Of a DNA stretch of 5,362 nt, positions 1 through 4,565 are shown piece by piece. The DNA is from an uncultured Candidatus Melainabacteria bacterium. GTDB taxonomy: Bacteria; Cyanobacteriota; Vampirovibrionia; Gastranaerophilales; Gastranaerophilaceae. The first letter of the stretch is position 1. Each line of letters opens with the position of its first letter. Position numbers and translations under genes: made by a program. The DNA is taken from assembly GCA_934773085.1 (NCBI GenBank), contig CAKVMU010000125.1, positions 1-5,362 of the forward strand, in the 5' to 3' direction. Under the pieces are notes generated by a model. That model ran no database searches. It was not told where the DNA came from and saw only the letters and a program-made list of their open reading frames with translations.

Positions 1-708
1 TGTATTACCAGGACCAACACCTAAAGCAGGGTTTCCTGATGAATAAGCTGCTTTAACCATGCCAGGACCACCTGTAGCAAGGATACAATCGATAGAAGGG
101 TGTTTCATCAATGCGCTTGAAAGTTCGATTGAAGGAACATCAATCCATCCGATAATGTTTTCTGGAGCACCAGCTTTAACTGCAGCATCAAGAACTAGCT
201 TAGCAGCAGCAATTGTACATTTTTTTGCTCTTGGGTGTGGTGAGAAGATAATACCATTTCTTGTTTTAAGAGAAATCAAAGATTTGAAAATTGCTGTTGA
301 AGTAGGGTTTGTAGTAGGTACGATACCTGCCAAAACACCTAGAGGTTCAGCAACGACTTTGATACCGTTAGCTTTATCTTCTTTTATAATACCGCAAGTT
401 TTTGCGTGTTTGTGTTTGTTGTAGATGTATTCAGAAGCGAAGTGGTTTTTGATGATTTTGTCTTCAAGAACACCCATTCCTGTTTCTTCAATAGCCATTT
501 TCGCCAAAGGAATACGAGCCTTGTCTGCAGCAGCAGCAGCTGCTTTGAATATTGCATCAACTTTTTCTTGAGAGAAAGTTGCAAATATTCTTTGTGCTTT
601 GTGAACTTTAGAAATTAAAACTTCTAGCTGATCGAGAGTTTCAACAACTTCCGGAGCATTAAGAGTTTTTTCTAAATTTTCAACTGTTTTTTTAGTTTTC
701 GTTGCCAT
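1..708 (-). CDS. adhE: Bifunctional acetaldehyde-CoA/alcohol dehydrogenase AdhE, N-terminal part (3' end outside window)
   Basis: AdhE reduces acetyl-CoA to acetaldehyde and then to ethanol, reoxidising NADH during fermentation; it is cytoplasmic and in known cases assembles into spirosome filaments. The 236 codons present are the N-terminal half of the aldehyde dehydrogenase domain and run off the left edge in an open frame. They align over nearly their whole length with E. coli AdhE as I remember it: ARIPLAKMA near 64-72, KNHFASEYIYN near 87-97, the run from PTTNPTSTAIFKSL to SLKTRN at 131-151, FSPHPRAK at 155-162, and the glycine-rich ATGGPGMVKAAYSSG at 211-225. An extra 19 or so residues precede the region where E. 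coli AdhE begins. The catalytic cysteine and the iron-dependent alcohol dehydrogenase domain would lie beyond the window, so bifunctionality is inferred. The ATG is fixed by AGGAG 11 nt upstream and by a promoter at 751-779. A single-domain acetaldehyde dehydrogenase is the alternative. Confidence 0.95.
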   Translation of the reverse strand, partial: MATKTKKTVENLEKTLNAPEVVETLDQLEVLISKVHKAQRIFATFSQEKVDAIFKAAAAAADKARIPLAKMAIEETGMGVLEDKIIKNHFASEYIYNKHKHAKTCGIIKEDKANGIKVVAEPLGVLAGIVPTTNPTSTAIFKSLISLKTRNGIIFSPHPRAKKCTIAAAKLVLDAAVKAGAPENIIGWIDVPSIELSSALMKHPSIDCILATGGPGMVKAAYSSGNPALGVGPGNT

Positions 709-719
709 ATTAGATTTGT

Positions 720-724
720 CTCCT
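720..724 (-). promoter_or_regulatory. Ribosome binding site of adhE
   Basis: AGGAG on the minus strand lies 11 nt before the ATG at 708. The spacing is slightly long, but no competing in-frame start exists between the site and that ATG. Confidence 0.75.
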
Positions 725-750
725 ATCTTATGTACTGGATATTCAATAAT

Positions 751-779
751 ATTACAACACAACGGAAAATTAGAGTCAA
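751..779 (-). promoter_or_regulatory. Predicted sigma-70-type promoter of adhE
   Basis: On the minus strand, TTGACT (779-774) and TGTAAT (756-751) are separated by exactly 17 nt. Each matches the vegetative consensus at 5 of 6 positions. Transcription would begin near 744 and leave a leader of about 36 nt containing the AGGAG site. The promoter lies downstream of the terminator at 851-887, so adhE appears to be transcribed independently of the coiled-coil gene. This is a prediction from sequence only. Confidence 0.65.
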
Positions 780-791
780 CAAAGGAGTAAA

Positions 792-828
792 GGGTATTAG
801 AAAGGCTATAATACTTAACAAAATACCC
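792..828. promoter_or_regulatory. Inverted repeat upstream of the adhE promoter, possible operator
   Basis: GGGTATT (792-798) and AATACCC (822-828) form a perfect 7-bp inverted repeat with a 23-nt spacer, ending 12 bp before the -35 element of adhE. An overlapping AGGCT/AGCCT pair (803-807 and 834-838) could form a competing structure. The location suits a regulator site, but the arms match no operator I recognise, and short inverted repeats are common by chance in AT-rich DNA. Confidence 0.3.
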
Positions 829-850
829 CTCTAAGCCTCTCTGATAAAAG

Positions 851-887
851 ATTTAGCGAGTGTATAACATACACTCGCTAAATAAAA
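851..887 (-). terminator. Rho-independent terminator of the coiled-coil gene
   Basis: A perfect 15-bp stem (851-865 with 869-883) encloses a 3-nt loop; the core arm is TTTAGCGAGTGTAT. Read on the minus strand it is followed by a T-rich run, TCTTTTATC, which suits termination of transcripts from the gene ending at 974, about 90 nt upstream. On the plus strand only scattered T residues follow, so termination there is less likely. Confidence 0.8.
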
Positions 888-973
888 ACTTTATATAATC
901 TTAATAAGTTTGTTTGGTCAGCTTGGTAAAGTCGACCCGACGACTATTATTTTACTCTCATTAACCCCTACCC

Positions 974-2206
974 CTAAATTCCGAATTCTTGGAATTTTAC
1001 ATTCGGAGTCAATAAATTCGGTTGTCCTTCGGGATTTTTATTTCCGTCGTTTGATTCTGTATTTGTAACTGTTTCTAAATCAGTTTTTACTGCTTTTTGT
1101 AACGCTTCATTAGTTGCTTGAACGCCTGCCTCGCCAACAAATGAACCAATACTTGTTATAACCGGCTCTAATGCAGAGTTCCAAGCTCCGACATAACCTG
1201 AGAACTCATTCAATTTGCTGCCGATTGAAGTTTCAAAATGAGCCAAAATTTCTGTATTATTGCTCAAGCCACCAATACCTTGCATTACAGTTCTCAAGTT
1301 TTGAACAGCACCGCCGATTCTTGTTGAACCTGCAGTATTTTGGTCATTTGCTACTCTATACAATTTAGGAGCTGTAGACGCAGTAAGATAATTTGAAGAT
1401 GCTGCTTCTGCAGCTGCTTGTGCAGACGCACCGGTTACTTCATTTGAAACACCAGTTGCATTGCTTTGAACATTATTTTGTATTTCAGCTGCACCGTCTT
1501 GTGCAATTTCGGTTATTTTCATTTGACCGTCTTGTTGAATTTCAACTGCGTTACCTTTTGCTGTTTCAATTTGAGTAACAGCAGCTTCTACTTTAGAGCT
1601 TGCATCTTCAACAGTTGCTTGAATATCAGCCATTGCAGAAGTTATCTCAACAATACTATTTGACAATCCTTGAATTTCGTTAAGCAAACTTGCTCTTTCT
1701 TTAGCAGTTTTTGCACTCGCTAATTCTTCTTGTTTTTCTTGAATTTGTTTAATTATTTCATTAATCTGTTCTTGTTTTGCCTGTAATTCTTCAGAAGTTT
1801 TCTTTAACAAATTTGAAGCACTTACAACAATATCAGATTGTCCTTTTACTTCATTAGAGATTTCTGAAATCTGATTCTTCAATTCAGCTTCAGCGGCTTT
1901 TTGTTCTTTTTCAATTTCAGCAGCTCTTTTTGAATTATTTTTAACATCTCTTTTTGCAGCTTGTGCCTCATTAGAGATTAATTTGTCTATGATTGACATT
2001 ACGCTATTGATTAAGTTTTGGATACCTGCTGCTTTCTGGCTATCATCATCACTTGCAATTTGTTCTACAGAATTAATGCCGTTAAAAATACAATTTACGT
2101 AAGAAGAATCATTACCAGATACCCCGCCCAATGAGCCTAATTGACCAAAAAGGCTTTGTGCTTGATTTAAATAAGTATTAAATTCTGAATTGTTAATGCT
2201 CGTCAT
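974..2206 (-). CDS. Unrecognised 410-residue alanine/glutamate/glutamine-rich coiled-coil protein
   Basis: I do not recognise the family. Residues 1-60 are polar with a glycine/serine stretch (GQLGSLGG at 21-28) and the only cysteine, at 39. Residues about 61-80 are an amphipathic helix. From about 80 to 270 the protein is long charged helix with coiled-coil character. Residues 222-243 carry an 11-residue repeat (EIQQDGQMKIT, then EIAQDGAAEIQ). Residues 300-375 are a glycine-containing, more hydrophobic helical part, and the last 35 or so are polar and probably disordered. There is no signal peptide and no clear membrane segment. It may be a structural, surface or secreted non-canonical protein, but function is unknown. 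The start is less certain than the frame: only a weak GAAAG-like site precedes the ATG, though no better in-frame start is evident. The stop is followed in frame by a second TAG (TAG-GGG-TAG). It is a single-gene unit ending in the hairpin at 851-887. Confidence 0.85.
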   Translation of the reverse strand: MTSINNSEFNTYLNQAQSLFGQLGSLGGVSGNDSSYVNCIFNGINSVEQIASDDDSQKAAGIQNLINSVMSIIDKLISNEAQAAKRDVKNNSKRAAEIEKEQKAAEAELKNQISEISNEVKGQSDIVVSASNLLKKTSEELQAKQEQINEIIKQIQEKQEELASAKTAKERASLLNEIQGLSNSIVEITSAMADIQATVEDASSKVEAAVTQIETAKGNAVEIQQDGQMKITEIAQDGAAEIQNNVQSNATGVSNEVTGASAQAAAEAASSNYLTASTAPKLYRVANDQNTAGSTRIGGAVQNLRTVMQGIGGLSNNTEILAHFETSIGSKLNEFSGYVGAWNSALEPVITSIGSFVGEAGVQATNEALQKAVKTDLETVTNTESNDGNKNPEGQPNLLTPNVKFQEFGI

Positions 2207-2307
2207 CTTACTTAAAACTTTCTTTTTATACCATCTTATATATATAAAAAGTATTCAAAATAGTTGCGATTTCAGAGTTTTAAATATTCTTTACAATTCT
2301 TAATATT

Positions 2308-2336
2308 CTCTTATGACATTTAATTATACGTGTCAA
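2308..2336 (-). promoter_or_regulatory. Possible promoter of the coiled-coil gene
   Basis: The minus strand carries a perfect TTGACA (2336-2331). Seventeen nucleotides further lies TAAGAG (2313-2308), a poor -10 matching only 3 of 6 positions. Use of this promoter would give a leader of roughly 95 nt. Several TATA-like runs nearer the start (2228-2250) have no convincing -35, so the true promoter is unresolved. Confidence 0.25.
2314..2335. promoter_or_regulatory. TGACA-N12-TGTCA inverted repeat in the divergent intergenic region
   Basis: TGACA (2314-2318) and TGTCA (2331-2335) form a 22-bp spaced palindrome about midway between the divergent coiled-coil gene and the tandem small genes. Arm centres are 17 bp apart. 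The right arm overlaps the candidate minus-strand -35, and the whole site lies just upstream of the plus-strand -35 at 2345. It could be a shared operator, but arms of 5 bp are weak evidence. Confidence 0.3.
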
Positions 2337-2344
2337 AAATAATC

Positions 2345-2374
2345 TTGTTTTTTACAAATATTCTGTGCTAGAAT
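2345..2374 (+). promoter_or_regulatory. Predicted extended -10 promoter of the tandem small-gene operon
   Basis: TTGTTT (2345-2350) lies 18 nt before TAGAAT (2369-2374), which is preceded by TG at the extended -10 position (TGCTAGAAT). Transcription would start near 2381, giving a very short leader that contains the AGGAG site of the first small gene. No comparable promoter is obvious between the copies, so all three are probably transcribed together. Confidence 0.55.
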
Positions 2375-2383
2375 TCAATAACA

Positions 2384-2388
2384 AGGAG
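2384..2388 (+). promoter_or_regulatory. Ribosome binding site of small gene copy 1
   Basis: AGGAG with 7-nt spacing to the ATG. It lies in AAGGAGTAAA, a string shared with the other two copies, where the spacing is 6 nt. Confidence 0.85.
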
Positions 2389-2395
2389 TAAAGCA

Positions 2396-2662
2396 ATGCG
2401 AATCAGTCCAATATCCCAGAACAACCAATCATTCAAAGCCGTAAATCAGAAATATTACAAACAGGCGCAAGAGTGGATTAAAGATTGCAATTTTGTTGCA
2501 GATGATGTGTTAAATTGCTTAAGATATGATGTTTATGCGAATGAAATTCCGTTGCAAGACGGTATTGATACATTAAGGGCTATCAAAAAAATATTAACAA
2601 AATCTGATATTACTATAGAAAGAGATTTAAAAATTTATTATAATTTGCTTCAAGGAAAATAA
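2396..2662 (+). CDS. Small paralogous protein, copy 1 of 3 (88 aa), unknown function
   Basis: First member of a tandem family that I cannot assign to a named family. It opens with a head nearly identical in all three copies (MRISPISQNNQSFKA at 1-15, then VNQKYYKQAQEWIKDCN). A diverged, probably all-helical body follows, with family-conserved LRYD at 42-45, an NEIP segment, and DGIDTL then AIKK near 55-65. It has no signal peptide or membrane segment. AGGAG at 2384-2388, 7 nt before the ATG, sets the start. One codon is missing relative to its siblings after LRYD (YA-N where they have LWK). The frame stops at TAA where the siblings have CAA; four codons later an in-frame TAG lies at the position of the third copy's stop, so it looks truncated by one C-to-T change. 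It is first in a probable three-gene operon. Confidence 0.85.
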   Translation: MRISPISQNNQSFKAVNQKYYKQAQEWIKDCNFVADDVLNCLRYDVYANEIPLQDGIDTLRAIKKILTKSDITIERDLKIYYNLLQGK

Positions 2663-2674
2663 TTCAAGCGATAG

Positions 2675-2784
2675 TACCTATTTCAAGTCTTTGAGCAAAT
2701 ATTCACAAGGAGTAAAAAATGCGAATCAATCCAATATCTCAGAACAACCAATCATTCAAAGCGGTAAATCAGAAATATTACAAA
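2675..2784 (+). repeat. Constant segment of unit 2: 44-bp spacer, ribosome binding site and first 22 codons
   Basis: This 110-bp block recurs at 2998-3107. The 44-bp spacers differ at only 3 positions, and the 22 codons differ at 6 positions, all but one of them silent. In front of copy 1 the matching spacer is mostly lost; only about 15 nt around the ribosome binding site remain alike, and the constant coding part there is 2396-2461. Confidence 0.85.
2708..2712 (+). promoter_or_regulatory. Ribosome binding site of small gene copy 2
   Basis: AGGAG with 6-nt spacing to the ATG at 2719, inside the constant leader shared with copy 3. Confidence 0.85.
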
Positions 2785-2994
2785 CAGGCGCAAGAGTGGA
2801 TTAAGGATTGCAATTGGGTTTCATATGATATTTATTGTCGTTTAAGGTATGACATTATGCTTTGGAAGGAAATTCCGGTTCAAGACGGTATAGATACACT
2901 GTTGGCAATAAAAAAACTATTAAACAAACCAAGTGTTGCGTTAGAAGAAGATTTGAAGCTATATCAAAATTTGCTAAAGAAACAATCTAAGTAA
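2719..2994 (+). CDS. Small paralogous protein, copy 2 of 3 (91 aa), unknown function
   Basis: Second member of the tandem family. Residues 1-32 match copy 1 except for serine to asparagine at position 4; in DNA, only about four bases differ over that stretch. From residue 33 the two diverge sharply, although the skeleton is kept: W at 33, LRYD at 42-45, LWKEIP at 48-53, DGIDTL at 56-61, AIKK at 63-66, and a final helix LEEDLKLYQNLLKK. The body is charged and helical, with no membrane segment or signal peptide. It ends in two adjacent stops, TAA then TAG; the TAG matches the stop used by copy 3, and the TAA replaces that copy's CAA. It lies 56 bp after copy 1 and 47 bp before copy 3 and is probably co-transcribed with both. 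Function is unknown. Confidence 0.85.
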   Translation: MRINPISQNNQSFKAVNQKYYKQAQEWIKDCNWVSYDIYCRLRYDIMLWKEIPVQDGIDTLLAIKKLLNKPSVALEEDLKLYQNLLKKQSK

Positions 2995-2997
2995 TAG

Positions 2998-3107
2998 CAC
3001 CTATTTCAAGTCTTTGAGTCAATATTCACAAGGAGTAAAAAATGCGAATCAGTCCAATATCCCAAAACAATCAATCATTCAAAGCAGTAAATCAGAAATA
3101 TTACAAG
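2998..3107 (+). repeat. Constant segment of unit 3: 44-bp spacer, ribosome binding site and first 22 codons
   Basis: Direct repeat of 2675-2784. It ends abruptly after codon 22 (at KYYK), where copy 3 leaves the other two copies in both DNA and protein. Confidence 0.85.
3031..3035 (+). promoter_or_regulatory. Ribosome binding site of small gene copy 3
   Basis: AGGAG with 6-nt spacing to the ATG at 3042, in the same context as copy 2. Confidence 0.85.
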
Positions 3108-3323
3108 AGAGCTGAGAGGGAAATTAGTCGACGAGGCTGGATAACAGAGGATTTGCTATGTTGTTTGAGATATGATGTTTTACTATGGAAAGAAATCTCT
3201 TTTAAGGATGGTGTAGATACTTTATGTGCTATTAAGAATATATTAAAAGAGCCGGATAATTCTCTGGAGTACGATTTAAGTGCATATGAAAAAATGTTTC
3301 AAGAGAGTCAATCTAAGCAATAG
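3042..3323 (+). CDS. Small paralogous protein, copy 3 of 3 (93 aa), unknown function
   Basis: Third and most diverged member of the tandem family. The head of 22 residues (MRISPISQNNQSFKA, then VNQKYYK) equals that of copy 1. Residues 23-41 are unlike the siblings and rich in arginine and glutamate (RAEREISRRGW). The family skeleton then returns: LRYD, LLWKEI, DGVDTL, AIKNIL, and a final helix with DLSAYEKMF. It reads through the two codons where its siblings stop and uses the TAG they retain as an unused in-frame stop, so this is probably the ancestral length. The last 11 bp overlap the stop end of the opposite-strand gene at 3313-4383, and no terminator is visible between the two. There is no membrane segment or signal peptide. 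Function is unknown. Confidence 0.85.
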   Translation: MRISPISQNNQSFKAVNQKYYKRAEREISRRGWITEDLLCCLRYDVLLWKEISFKDGVDTLCAIKNILKEPDNSLEYDLSAYEKMFQESQSKQ

Positions 3324-4383
3324 CATTACCAATTGCTGCACTAGCAATAGAACCCAAACCCATTCCGATTATAGTTCCAACAGGACCGAAGGTTGAGCCT
3401 ATAGCGCCCAAAACTCCTGTTAATGCAGCTGAACTACCCCAGCGGACAACCGCTTTTCCAATTTCTTTCACAGGATTTTTCCCTTTGTTTATTTCATGCA
3501 TAGCATTTATACCCTCAATTCCTCCGGATACGACTAAACCTATAACAGGAGTTCTGGTCATAGCTCTTGCAGTAAGTTTGCCAAACGTACTTTTTCCGGT
3601 AAATTTAAAAGCTTTTACATAAATTGGAAATTCATCTGTATATGTAATATCTTTTATAGACGTTATTATTTCTTCTGGTGAAATTTTAGCTTTTTGTAAA
3701 AAATTATGACCTAATTTTGTTTCAATTAAACTTTTATCGTTATTTACAATAAATTTAGTTAATTTTTTGAATTTATTTTTTGGATTGTTAGGATTCAGAA
3801 ATTTATGTAAAAGAGTTCCTCTGAAGAAAGAAAACGGGTGTTGGTATTCTTTAAAATTATACAAACCATTGTATTTCTTGCCGGTACAAAAAGCTTTTAC
3901 TTGTTTGTAGGCTTCAAAGACGTCACGCAATTCTTCCGGTCCGTTGAGAGCAGCTAGTGACCATAAGGCGCTTGCACCCATATAGTTTTTATCTATTATT
4001 TTTTCCGGAACGCTGTTTAATTTTCCTACAACAGGCAGACCTTCAAAAGCTACTGGACTGTGAAATGATTTTGGTTGCTTGCTGTGACGGTCAGTATAGT
4101 TATCTCTTGGCGTAGCGTAGCGCTCTGAGTTTTCTTGCGTATTATACATTATCGGAATTGGTTGATAATCTGGCAAAACCGGTGTCTCAAAGATTGACAT
4201 GTCCCATGACATTGGCAAACCGGATAAATATTCAGCCATTAATGGGGTATACATTTCAATTGGAGGCGCCAAACGATTCACAACGCTTTGCAAATCTTGT
4301 GCTATGTCCGAAAAATGATTTATTGAATATACACTATAAATTGAATTAACCAATTTAACACACCTTAGAATAACTTCACACAT
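3313..4383 (-). CDS. Unrecognised protein with glycine-zipper-like hydrophobic C-terminus (up to 356 aa)
   Basis: I do not recognise the family. Residues 1-60 have modest hydrophobicity but no proper signal peptide. Residues 60-110 are proline- and polar-rich, probably disordered. Residues 110-260 are a basic, aromatic-rich soluble region (SPVAFEGLPVVGKL at 109-122). Two hydrophobic stretches follow: about 279-297 (PVIGLVVSGGIEG), and 316-356, a run rich in glycine, alanine and isoleucine (LGAIGSTFGPVG at 325-336, GMGLGSIASAAIG at 340-352). Such glycine-zipper tails occur in membrane-inserting and pore-forming proteins and in some polymorphic toxins; a function here is inference. The start is uncertain: the ATG at 4383 lacks a ribosome binding site, whereas TTG at 4353 has AAGGTG 7 nt before it and would give 346 residues. 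The stop overlaps small gene copy 3 by 11 bp, tail to tail. No terminator follows, so its transcript may run antisense through the small genes. Confidence 0.8.
   Translation of the reverse strand: MCEVILRCVKLVNSIYSVYSINHFSDIAQDLQSVVNRLAPPIEMYTPLMAEYLSGLPMSWDMSIFETPVLPDYQPIPIMYNTQENSERYATPRDNYTDRHSKQPKSFHSPVAFEGLPVVGKLNSVPEKIIDKNYMGASALWSLAALNGPEELRDVFEAYKQVKAFCTGKKYNGLYNFKEYQHPFSFFRGTLLHKFLNPNNPKNKFKKLTKFIVNNDKSLIETKLGHNFLQKAKISPEEIITSIKDITYTDEFPIYVKAFKFTGKSTFGKLTARAMTRTPVIGLVVSGGIEGINAMHEINKGKNPVKEIGKAVVRWGSSAALTGVLGAIGSTFGPVGTIIGMGLGSIASAAIGNAIA
4361..4366 (-). promoter_or_regulatory. Candidate ribosome binding site for an internal TTG start of the glycine-zipper gene
   Basis: AAGGTG on the minus strand (4366-4361) is followed 7 nt later by an in-frame TTG at 4353-4351. 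The upstream ATG at 4383 is preceded only by a purine-poor stretch (CAACTTTATAC). The TTG is therefore a plausible true start, especially since the divergent neighbour also starts with TTG. Confidence 0.45.
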
Positions 4384-4439
4384 GTATAAAGTTGTTTTTG
4401 TACAAGAAATTGCTCAATTAGGATGTTATATGGTGCATT

Positions 4440-4466
4440 TTGTAATATATATTTACATAGTTACAA
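4440..4466. promoter_or_regulatory. TTGTAA-N15-TTACAA inverted repeat in the divergent intergenic region
   Basis: TTGTAA (4440-4445) and TTACAA (4461-4466) form a perfect 6-bp inverted repeat whose arm centres are 21 bp apart. It lies upstream of the minus-strand glycine-zipper gene. The spacing of two helical turns suits a dimeric regulator, but the arms are AT-rich, so chance occurrence is possible. Confidence 0.3.
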
Positions 4467-4490
4467 AAAATAATAAATATTTTTTTAAGA

Positions 4491-4519
4491 TAGCCAAGTA
4501 GCCTATAGACAGTTGGCTA
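4491..4519. promoter_or_regulatory. TAGCCAA-N15-TTGGCTA inverted repeat overlapping the -35, candidate operator
   Basis: TAGCCAA (4491-4497) and TTGGCTA (4513-4519) are perfect 7-bp inverted arms with centres 22 bp apart, about two helical turns. The right arm coincides with the predicted -35 (TTGGCT) of the LuxR-type gene, so a protein bound there would block that promoter. The arms are more GC-rich than the surroundings, which makes chance less likely. Autoregulation by the downstream HTH protein is an inference. Confidence 0.5.
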
Positions 4520-4542
4520 AACATGATGTACAAATATATTAT
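4513..4542 (+). promoter_or_regulatory. Predicted promoter of the LuxR-type regulator gene
   Basis: TTGGCT (4513-4518) and TATTAT (4537-4542) are separated by 18 nt; the -10 matches the consensus at 5 of 6 positions. Transcription would begin near 4549, shortly before the ribosome binding site. An alternative -10 is TTATAC at 4539-4544. Confidence 0.5.
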
Positions 4543-4553
4543 ACAAGTGTGAA

Positions 4554-4558
4554 AAGGA
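4554..4558 (+). promoter_or_regulatory. Ribosome binding site that fixes a TTG start
   Basis: AAGGA ends 7 nt before TTG at 4566. No ATG or GTG in this frame has comparable support, so this site decides in favour of the TTG start. Confidence 0.7.
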
Positions 4559-4565
4559 CAAGTTA

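Larger units (their letters stand above)
2396..3323 (+). repeat. Tandem gene array: three diverged direct repeats with a 323-bp period
   Basis: The three start codons are at 2396, 2719 and 3042, exactly 323 bp apart each time. The distance is kept although the coding lengths differ (267, 276 and 282 bp), because intergenic lengths and small codon gaps compensate. Copies 1 and 2 match nearly perfectly over their first 32 codons, and all three over the first 22 codons; beyond that, similarity is clear in protein but much lower in DNA. The pattern indicates tandem duplication of a unit made of one gene plus its downstream spacer. Confidence 0.9.

Noticed and set aside
59..618. Open frames opposite adhE (59-424 and 406-618 plus strand, 384-584 minus strand in another frame)
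   Set aside because: They lie inside the clear adhE coding sequence in other frames, have no ribosome binding sites and encode nothing recognisable.
804..821. Rex (redox repressor) site in front of adhE, suggested by TTAACAA at 815-821
   Set aside because: Only one half-site is present; the bases where the other half should be (GGCTATA) do not match TTGTTAA.
965..976. Telomere-like TAGGGGTAGGGG at the end of the coiled-coil gene (minus strand)
   Set aside because: Only two units; simply two in-frame TAG stops separated by GGG, with no larger array.
1171..1663. Three overlapping plus-strand open frames opposite the coiled-coil gene
   Set aside because: Low-complexity products rich in leucine, phenylalanine and cysteine, as expected from the complement of glutamine/alanine/glutamate codons; no start signals.
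2396..3323. CRISPR array or diversity-generating retroelement
   Set aside because: The repeated block is about 110 bp at a 323-bp period and mostly coding, with no spacer structure, no reverse transcriptase and no template repeat in the window.
3332..3348. Terminator between the convergent genes (ATTGCT-GCACT-AGCAAT hairpin)
   Set aside because: Six weak base pairs without a T run on either strand, inside the coding sequence of the large gene.
4158..4349. Plus-strand open frame opposite the glycine-zipper gene
   Set aside because: Antisense shadow without a ribosome binding site; the minus-strand frame is longer and has coherent domain organisation.
4442..4456. NtcA-like GTA-N8-TAC site
   Set aside because: The spacing is 9, not 8, and the sequence is simple AT-rich DNA.
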